Source: Corylus avellana
Taxonomy: Eukaryota > Streptophyta > Magnoliopsida > Fagales > Betulaceae
DNA length: 64,000 nt
Reading direction: 5' to 3'
NCBI RefSeq assembly: GCF_901000735.1
Contig: NC_081541.1
Location: forward strand, 31,080,060 to 31,144,059
Part shown: piece by piece, positions 56,372 to 64,000 of the stretch
Position numbering within the stretch: position 1 is the stretch's first letter
Layout of the letters: each line of letters opens with the position of its first letter
Made by a program: the position numbers and the translations under genes
The notes under the pieces: generated by a model
Told to the model about the DNA's origin: nothing
Database searches by the model: none
Seen by the model: the letters and a program-made list of their open reading frames with translations, nothing else

Positions 56372-59300
56372 ATGGATTTCTCTCTGAAGAAATCGTTCAG
56401 ATCAAATGGCTCTTACAAGCACTTGAGGAAGATCTCCGCTGGTGGAGACACTGACCGTAGCAACGAGCACCTCCCCATTCTGTTCGACCACAAATCCAAT
56501 GAGCAGCAGTCAATGAGGGCCTTTGAACGCTCCGATCGCAGCGAGGTCATTGTCAAGATCGACGACGGAGATTTCTCTGGTAAAAAAGACGCGGTGACCC
56601 CCATCAACATGAACAACAACAACAGTAACAAGATTTGGAGAGAGTCCAGCTACGACTTCTGGAAAGAAGATGACGACGACGACAACAAGAACAACAATGT
56701 GAATAATGGGGGTTTTGATTTCGTGCCACGCGGGCAGGGGGTGGAGGATCCGCCGTCGAAGCTGATTGGTCAGTTTCTGCATAAACAGAGAGCCTCCGGT
56801 GAGATGTCTTTGGACATGGATCTCGAGATGGACGAGCTCCGGAATCTCCCTCCGGTGGCCGAGTCTCCGATGAAGGCCACGACCCAGACGTCCAATGAGT
56901 TCAAGGTCTCGTTCCAGCCCTCCAATGCCGGGTTCGAGTCGGCGACGGACGCGGTTCGACGTCGTTACAAGGAAGCGTCCGTGGACGAAGAAGAGGGACA
57001 CCGTAATCAACAACAACAACGACAATCGCCGCCGCAACAAGCTCAGCAATGCGGTAGGGTAAGTGGGGCTTTGGGCGGTGAGGTGGTGAGGTGCACCTCG
57101 AACGGGTCGTTTCAAAGGAAGTCGAGCTTGTTGAGAGCGAAGACCAGGTCGAGGCTGATGGACCCACCGGACGAGCCGGAGAGGCGGTCGGGCCGGGTTC
57201 CCAAGTCGGGTCAGCTCCGGTCCGGGATGCTGGCCAAGGCCTTGGACGACGACGAGGACGACCCGTTCTGGGACGATGATTTGCCGAACGAATACAAGAA
57301 AACCAGTCTCAGCGCTGTGACTGTGTTGGAATTCGTGAGCTTGATTTTGATCATCGCCGCTTTGGTTTGTTCTCTTTCGATTCCTTACTTGAGGAACAAG
57401 AATCTGTGGAAGCTCAAGCTGTGGAAATGGGAGGTTCTGGTCTTGGTTTTGATCTGTGGGAGATTGGTGTCCGGGTGGGGGATTAGGATCATAGTGTTCT
57501 TTATAGAGAGGAACTTCCTTTTACGCAAAAGGGTTCTCTATTTCGTTTATGGGGTTCGAAAGGCGGTGCGTAATTGTCTGTGGCTGGGGCTTGTTTTGAT
57601 AGCTTGGCACTTTTTGTTTGATAAAAAGGTTGAGAGGGAGACCAAGAGTGATAAGCTTAGGTATGTGACTAAGGTTCTCGTTTGTTTGTTGGTTGGTACC
57701 TTGGTTTGGTTGGTGAAGACCCTTATGGTGAAGGTGTTGGCTTCGTCTTTTCATGTCAGTACTTATTTTGATCGGATCCAGGAGTCTCTGTTTAACCAGT
57801 ATGTGATAGAGACGCTTTCTGGGCAGCCATTGATTGAGATGCGGAATGCGGAGGAGGAGGAGATTAAGCTTGCCGATGAGGTGAAGAAGCTGCAGAATGC
57901 TGGCGCTACTATCCCCCCTGATCTCAAGGCCAGTGCTTTCCCTTCGATGATGAGTGGAAGGGTTATAGGGAGTGGAGGGCTGCAGAAGAGTCCCCGAGTG
58001 AAGAGTGGAAAGCTTTCTCGGGCATCGTCCAAGAAGGGGGATGATCAAGGGATCACCATTGATCATCTGCATAGGTTGAATCCCAAGAATGTGTCGGCCT
58101 GGAATATGAAGAGATTGATGAATATTGTTCGGTATGGGACTCTTTCCACTCTGGATGAGCAGATTTTGGATACCACTAATGAGGATGAGACTAATACCCA
58201 GATTAGGAGTGAATGCGAGGCGAAAACTGCAGCCAAGAAGATATTTCTGAATGTCGCTCGGCAAGGTTCCAAGTAATTAGTCCTCAACTTCTTTGACATC
58301 TTTCTTTTTATTGTGCTTTTGTGTGTGTGTGCCCTTAATTAGTTTGATTGGAACTTCTTATATTGCAATGTTTCATTTCATGCACTTGAACTTATATGGG
58401 GTGAATTTCGTTAGTAATTGTTGTTTCCAGATATGGAAGTCTTTGTGAGTCACTCTGTTATGTCTGTTATGTCTGTATTTGAACTATTTCCTCAAAAGAA
58501 CATCATGCGTCTGTATATATGTATACACCTTAATACCTTAATAGTAGCACACTGTCAAGAAATAAATGGATTAAACGAGTTTTAAAGCAACACAGCGGAA
58601 GGGGTTCAGAGCTTTTCTTTTGGAAAGTTGGGGGGGAGGGGAGATGAGTTACAAGAGCCATCCTGCTGGGCATTAAGACTTAATATGTTGTCAGAGGTAT
58701 TATATAACAACTTCAGTTCCTTTATTGGCAAGTCTAGATCACATGATTTTCTGCCAAGGGGAAGCCAGCAGCATCCCCATTTAGACTTGAGCATATATAT
58801 ATTCGACTTTTGATACTGTTCTTTTACCCTTGAGGCTTATTTTTCGTATTGCTTGTAGTATGTCTTGGTTGTTGGTCTGTGATCTCTCCATCCTATGAAG
58901 TACCGTTTGTTAAGTTGATTGACTAATCACCTATCTAATGCAAATCTCTGTTTATTGTTTCTTTCTCAGGTTCATCTACCTGGAGGACTTGATGCGTTTC
59001 TTGGTAGAAGATGAGGCTTTGAAAACCCTGAGTCTCTTTGAAGGAGCCTCTGAGACCAAGAGAATTAGCAAATCATCCTTGAAGAACTGGGTGGTGAGGA
59101 CTGGGCAACAAATGGTTTTTTATGTTTTCACTTTTTCGATCTCCTTTTCAATGGCAGCAGTAGAAGTGAATCTCCTAGTTGATAAGTTAGAAGAAGCATG
59201 ATTTACAATGTCTAAGCTTTACCTATTAAATTTTAAGAATCCTGGTTGATCTATAATTGATTACAGACAGCATCAATGGTGCAGACATTGATTATGAATT

Positions 59301-60274
59301 TGATTGTTCCAGGTCAATGCCTTCAGAGAGCGGAGAGCACTTGCTTTGACGTTGAATGATACCAAAACAGCCGTGAACACACTTCATCGAGTCGTGAACA
59401 TTATAGTTGCCATTGTTATATTAGTTATTTCGCTCCTGATACTGGGAATTGCCACCACCAAATTTCTGCTCTTTGTGAGCTCTCAGCTTGTCCTTGCCGC
59501 ATTCATCTTTGGAAACACCTGCAAGACGGTATTCGAAGCAATCATCTTCTTATTTGTAATGCACCCATTTGACGTGGGAGATAGGTGTGAAATCGAAGGC
59601 GTTCAGGTAATTTCCCATCTCTTAGCTGTTAATTTTTCCCTTTTCATATCTGAGTCCTAATCTGTTTTCAAATAAATTTCAGATGGTTGTAGAAGAAATG
59701 AACATCTTGACTACGATATTTCTGAGATATGATAACACAAAGATTATTTACCCAAACACTGTTCTTGCTACCAAGTGTATCAATAACTTCTATCGAAGCC
59801 CTGACATGGGAGATGCTGTTGAGTTCTGTGTCCATATATCTACTCCAGCAGATAAGATTGCACTCATAAGACAGAGAATCATAAGGTATCTTTAGGAAGA
59901 TAACCTCTACCTCATTTGACATTGGCTACATATGTATATGCTGATATTTTTCTCCTTTTTGTTGCTACTGGCTCTGCAGTTATATTGAGAGCAAGAAGGA
60001 GCATTGGTATCCTGCACCTATGACTATATTCAAGGATGTGGAAGAATTAAACAGACTGAAAATAGCCGTATGGCTGACACACAGAATGAACCACCAGGAC
60101 ATGGGAGAAAGGTGGTCAAGGAGATCTCTTTTGGTTGAAGAAATGGTTAAGATTTTCCGTGAGCTTGACATTCAGTACCGCCTGCTGCCCATTGACATCA
60201 ATGTCCGCGCCATGCCTCCTGCTCCTGTGAATTCTACCCGGCTTCCCTCTACTTGGTCAGAAACTACAAGTTGA
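56372..60274 (+). CDS. MSL6: MSL6-like mechanosensitive ion channel, copy 3 (complete)
   Basis: Exons are 56372-58272, 58970-59093, 59313-59606, 59683-59885 and 59980-60274, all GT-AG, giving 938 residues. The family forms plasma-membrane, tension-gated, anion-preferring channels. Visible parts: an acidic, poly-Asn and Gln-rich cytosolic N-terminus (1-310) with GQFLHKQRASGEMSLDMD; helices near 312-338, 354-378, 402-416, 433-452 and 702-722; a cytosolic loop between; and the pore helix near 726-757, followed by MHPFDVGDRC (758-767). The MscS beta domain then continues to NHQDMGERWSRRS near the end. The ATG follows AAATAAATA, and the next codons (DFSLKKSFRSNGSYKHLRK) match the start in copy 2. 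Similarity to Arabidopsis MSL6 across exon 1 and the pore supports the name; MSL4 or MSL5 orthology cannot be excluded. Confidence 0.93.
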
Positions 60275-60775
60275 GTGAGAAAACAAGAGGATTTTTTTTT
60301 TCTGACTGCATATGATCCCTTGGTGATGCTCTCTGTGAGGCACTATTTTCATAGAGTAGGTTCCTCTGGAGAATGGAGAGGCGTTTTTGTGTATATTGCT
60401 TTGTAGTTGGTTAATCTTGTTCCAAGTTATTCTTTTGAGTCTTTTATCACAAACTATATCCCACTATAGCAATTTCCTGTTTTAACAGAATTTGAATTGT
60501 TCTATCTCTCTTGAAAGTAATTTCCTCCTCGCTGATGATTCCATAGAGTAAGGCTTACTCAACGTATTTTAAGCGACTTACTTTTTGTTTTTTCAAGTGA
60601 GTAATATGTAAAGTTACTCGGCGTATCTAAACATTAGTTCGAATTCTCCATTAGAAATTCAAATTTGCCGAGTAATATATAAAGTTACAAATTTAATGAT
60701 AAATTCATCTATTTATTATATGAAATTTAAAAAATGGTTGAATACCTAGTACTTTTTTAAAAAATGGTTAAAAAG
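60275..60775. other. 3' UTR and flank of MSL copy 3
   Basis: This region is shared with 5014-5509 and 63317-63820. No gene is seen. Confidence 0.6.
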
Positions 60776-61310
60776 TAGGGGTGAAAACCTAGTCCCGGTT
60801 TTCGGTTATTGGCCAAAAATGGCAACTGGAACTAGGATACTCGGTTTTTTATTTTTGAAAACTGGAACTCGGTACCCGGTTAACCGGTTATACAATAACT
60901 GGTCGGTTCCAGTTGGTACTTGATTATCCGGACCAGGGTAGCCGATTTTTTTAATTTTTTTTTTGAATTTGGGCTTATTATAGATATTGGGCCTAATTTT
61001 TGGGTTTAATTTAACCATTTTGTGCTCATCTAGAAAACAAAAGAAAAAAACAATCAGCCTTTAAAATGCCTTAAAATTTCATTTTAAAAGCTTACATAAT
61101 ACATGAGATTAAACTACATTTACATAGACTACATTAGTAGATACATGAGATTAAATGCCCTAAGCAATTAGTCTGTGTTAGGGCTGGGCACGGGGCGGGG
61201 CGGTGTGGGTATCGGGTTTTTTTCCCACCCACCCTGCACCTTGCAGGTTTGGGATTTTCCAACCCGCCACCCAATCCCAATGACCAAGAGATCTGCGCGG
61301 GTCGGGTTAG

Positions 61311-61448
61311 AGAGATCGAGAGGCGAGAGTGACTGAGTGAGATGAGAGATCGAGAGCCGAGAGTGACTGAGTGAGATGAGAGATCGAGAGCCGACTGCCG
61401 AAAGGATCGAGAGGCAAGAGTGACTGAGTGAGATGAGAGATTGAGAGC
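61311..61448. repeat. Minisatellite of ~34 bp
   Basis: Units with the core AGAGATCGAGAG...GTGACTGAGTGAGAT start near 61311, 61345 and 61379, with a degenerate fourth after a short interruption. It lies inside the nested element. Confidence 0.7.
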
Positions 61449-61787
61449 CTTCAAGGTGCTGAGTTTAGGGGTGGGTACCGGGGGAATCGGTGACGGTAGG
61501 GGGTTTTCTGCCTACCGTCCAGACTTTGTCGGTGAAGTCGGTAATTTCATCGACTTCATCTCGACTAAGTTTATTTCGACCGTTACCGTCATCGATTATT
61601 CGGTGACAGTGACGGTATCGGTCGGTAACCTGTTAGAGAGAGAGAGAGCGTTGTGGGGTGGAGAGGTCCGGTTGGTCTATTCTTCGTCGCTGCTTCGCGG
61701 GCTGGCATATCACAAACTAGAAAGCTGCTTCTTCAAGATGAGATGATGGGCTGCTGGATGACAACCTTACGTGGTAATGGATGACAT

Positions 61788-62001
61788 CTCAAGTTGGTGA
61801 TGAGAATTATACGGTTAGGATTTAAAGAAAATGATCCAAAGGCTAGAAATAAAAAGAGCTTTGTACCAATCCCCTAGAAAAAAGAGCTTTACAGCTCAAG
61901 TTGGTGATAAGATTTCTACGGTTAGGATTGAAAGCAAATGATCCAAAGGCTAGAAATAAAAGGAGCTTTGTACCTATCTTCTAGAAAAAAAAAGCTTTGC
62001 T
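61788..62001. repeat. Tandem duplication of ~107 bp
   Basis: CTCAAGTTGGTGAT begins units at 61788 and 61895. Both contain GATCCAAAGGCTAGAAATAA and AGAGCTTT-like ends. It lies inside the nested element. Confidence 0.7.
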
Positions 62002-62086
62002 ACAACTTTTACAGGGTAACTCTTCAAAGCCTTCTTCTTCTTGTTTCTCTTCTTCTTCATCTAGTAGACCAGTGCTATGAATTCCA

Positions 62087-62106
62087 NNNNNNNNNNNNNN
62101 NNNNNN
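62087..62106. other. Assembly gap (20 N)
   Basis: This is a short sized gap inside the nested element. Confidence 0.99.
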
Positions 62107-62362
62107 TTCTGATTTTTGATGTCGGTAACTTCGGTTCAGTTTCGGTCGAAAACCGTCTTCTTTGAAGGCTATTTTGCCTACCGAACTGAAAATGTTGGAA
62201 ATCTTAAAAGCCTACCGCTTATCGGCCGGCCGGTAGTCTATGTCGGACGGCGTCAGGGCGGTTACGATTGAAACTCGACCTGTTGGGTTGAGAATATCCA
62301 ACTCGTGCGGTGCGGCTGTCGGGCTGTGTTGAGTGTTGAGAACTTGAGTGCTGGGTGCCAAA

Positions 62363-62583
62363 NNNNNNNNNNNNNNNNNNNNNNNNNNNNNNNNNNNNNN
62401 NNNNNNNNNNNNNNNNNNNNNNNNNNNNNNNNNNNNNNNNNNNNNNNNNNNNNNNNNNNNNNNNNNNNNNNNNNNNNNNNNNNNNNNNNNNNNNNNNNNN
62501 NNNNNNNNNNNNNNNNNNNNNNNNNNNNNNNNNNNNNNNNNNNNNNNNNNNNNNNNNNNNNNNNNNNNNNNNNNNNNNNNNNN
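62363..62583. other. Assembly gap (221 N)
   Basis: This is a sized gap inside the nested element, next to GC-rich sequence. Confidence 0.99.
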
Positions 62584-62967
62584 TCCAAAAATAACGATAA
62601 ACCCCGCACGGGCCGGGCGGGGGCTGGGTGGGTTGGGTCGGGTCTGTGGGTTGGGCGGGTTTTTTGCCCACCCCTAGTCTGTGTGTGTCTAAGTGTCTGT
62701 GTTTAGAAGAAATGAAGAAGAGAACAATACTAGAGAAGTGATTTACGATTTTTGTGAACCTTAGAGTAAAAACAAAATAATAAATATACTAAATTAGAAT
62801 ATATATATATATAACTAGTTACCCGGTTATAACCAGGTATTTAAAAACCCCAAAACTGGTAACTGGAACAGGGCACCCTAGTTACCAGTTTTTCCCAACT
62901 GGTTTCTCGGGTTTTTTTTACACCACTAGATAGAACCCTTATGTTTGGTTTCAGACAACTTTCTTCT

Positions 62968-63067
62968 NNNNNNNNNNNNNNNNNNNNNNNNNNNNNNNNN
63001 NNNNNNNNNNNNNNNNNNNNNNNNNNNNNNNNNNNNNNNNNNNNNNNNNNNNNNNNNNNNNNNNNNN
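62968..63067. other. Assembly gap (100 N)
   Basis: The fourth MSL fragment starts directly after this gap, inside exon 5. Confidence 0.99.
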
Positions 63068-63316
63068 ATATTCAAGGATGTGGAAGAATTAAACAGACTG
63101 AAAATAGCCGTATGGCTGACACACAGAATGAACCACCAGGACATGGGAGAAAGGTGGTCAAGGAGATCTCTTTTGGTTGAAGAAATGGTTAAGATTTTCC
63201 GTGAGCTTGACATTCAGTACCGCCTGCTGCCCATTGACATCAATGTCCGCGCCATGCCTCCTGCTCCTGTGAATTCTACCCGGCTTCCCTCTACTTGGTC
63301 AGAAACTACAAGTTGA
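63068..63316 (+). CDS. MSL6: MSL6-like channel, fourth copy, exon 5 fragment
   Basis: The frame opens at the gap edge with IFKDVEELNRLKIAVWLTHR and runs to the TGA through NHQDMGERW and the tail LPSTWSETTS. It is identical in protein sequence to the end of copy 3 (60026-60274). The exons before it are absent, replaced by a gap. The 3' flank also matches that of copy 3 with a few substitutions. Confidence 0.85.
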   Translation: MFKDVEELNRLKIAVWLTHRMNHQDMGERWSRRSLLVEEMVKIFRELDIQYRLLPIDINVRAMPPAPVNSTRLPSTWSETTS

Positions 63317-64000
63317 GTGAGAAAACAAGAGGATTTTTCTTTTCTGACTGCATATGATCCCTTGGTGATGCTCTCTGTGAGGCACTATTTTCATAGAGTA
63401 GGTTCCTCTGGAGAATGGAGAGGCGTTTTTGTGTATATTGCTTTGTAGTTCGTTAATCTTGTTCCAAGTTATTCTTTTGAGTCTTTTATCACAAACTATA
63501 TCCCACTATAGCAATTTCCTGTTTTAACAGAATTTGAATTGTTCTATCTCTCCTCTTGAAAGTAATTTCCTCCTCGCTGATGATTCCATAGAGTAAGGCT
63601 TACTCGGCGTATTTTAAGCGACTTACTTTTTGTTTTTTCAAGTGAGTAATATGTAAAGTTAGTTGGCGTATCTAGGCACTAGTTCGAATTCTCCATTACA
63701 AATTCAAATTTGCCAAGTAATATATAAAGTTACAAATTTAATGATAAATTCATCTATTTATTATATGAAATTTAAAAAATGGTTGAATACCTAGTACTTT
63801 TTTAAAAAATGGTTAAATAGTAGGGGTGAAAACCTAGTCCCGGTTTTCGGTTATTGGCCAAAACCGGCAACTGGAACTAGGATACTCGGTTTTTGATTTT
63901 TGAAAACTGGAACTCGGTACCCGGTTAACCGGTTATACAATAACTGGTCGGTTCCAGTTGGTACTTGATTATCCAGACTAGGGTAACCGATTTTCTTAAT
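63317..64000. other. 3' flank of the fourth MSL copy
   Basis: This region matches 60275-60960, including the start of the CCGGTT-rich MITE at about 63821. No gene is seen. The window ends inside the repeat. Confidence 0.7.

Larger units (their letters stand above)
61179..62676. mobile_element. Nested hAT-type non-autonomous element
   Basis: It begins TAGGGCTGGGCACGGGG and ends TTTTTTGCCCACCCCTA, imperfect inverted repeats. An 8-bp GTCTGTGT flanks it on both sides (61171-61178 and 62677-62684). The related flank of MSL copy 1 near 5898-5910 has the site uninterrupted. It contains two gaps (62087-62106 and 62363-62583), two tandem repeats and no transposase. Another TAGGGGTGGGTACCGG start at 61465 suggests a further nested element. 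Confidence 0.8.
60776..62928. mobile_element. MITE-like element with CCGGTT-rich ends
   Basis: It begins TAGGGGTGAAAACC and ends TTTTTTACACCACTA, imperfect inverted repeats. Both ends are rich in ACCGGTT/AACTGG motifs. A second element (61179-62676) sits inside it. Related copies start at 5510 and about 63821. No target duplication could be confirmed. The internal sequence shared with copy 1 includes TTAGAAGAAATGAAGAAGAG. Confidence 0.55.

Noticed and set aside
51781..57279. Second-frame ORFs in MSL exon 1 (51781-51969 and 57091-57279)
   Set aside because: They are overlapping frame shadows of a GC-rich part of the exon with no independent support.

Overview
The window is nuclear DNA of a dicot plant. 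It has AT-rich introns with GT-AG splicing, MSL6-type mechanosensitive channel genes and an ACT-domain plant protein kinase. About two thirds of it is plant transposable elements: copia, Tat-type gypsy, CACTA, hAT, LINE and MITEs. I cannot name the species. Eight runs of N (six of exactly 100) show that this is a scaffold stitched from contigs, and that matters for interpreting the duplications.

Layout. (1) 1-5013: MSL6-like copy 1. All five exons are present, but a 10-bp deletion breaks the frame at codon 5, and there is a MITE just upstream and a 679-bp insertion in intron 1. (2) 5510-8545: a truncated MITE, a minus-strand relic of a CACTA element (TNPD tail plus the start of a TNPA-like gene) and the 3' tail of a LINE. 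(3) 8800-42035: one STY46-like kinase gene, now a pseudogene, spread over about 33 kb. A copia element sits inside its ACT-domain exon, a CACTA element in the next intron and a gypsy element in the last intron. A block of about 9.4 kb (copia 3' half, ACT exon, CACTA, three kinase exons) appears twice, at 12.1-21.6 kb and 21.7-31.07 kb, separated only by a gap. (4) 42174-47677: a hAT element with a perfect 8-bp target duplication, downstream of the kinase. (5) 47975-53194: MSL6-like copy 2, exon 1 only, cut by a gap. (6) 53295-54585: a small contig with CACTA-like termini. (7) 54686-60274: MSL6-like copy 3, the only complete and open MSL gene here (938 residues in five exons). (8) 60776-62928: a MITE-like element containing a nested hAT-type element with an 8-bp target duplication. 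(9) 63068-64000: last exon and 3' flank of a fourth MSL copy.

Biology. The only gene likely to be intact is MSL6-like copy 3, a predicted plasma-membrane MscS-type channel. The kinase locus is a graveyard: it carries nonsense changes in the ACT, linker and last exons and has absorbed five classes of transposon. Its kinase-core exons still read cleanly. The near-identical copies begin and end at gaps, so I suspect that the 9.4-kb repeat, MSL copy 2 versus 3, and the fourth MSL fragment are at least partly unmerged haplotypes or overlapping contigs rather than true tandem genes. I found no convincing new biological system. The most informative signals are the exon-precise copia insertion, recurrent Trp-to-stop changes, RT-less copia copies, CACTA elements carrying only a TNPA-like gene, and the gap-bounded duplications.
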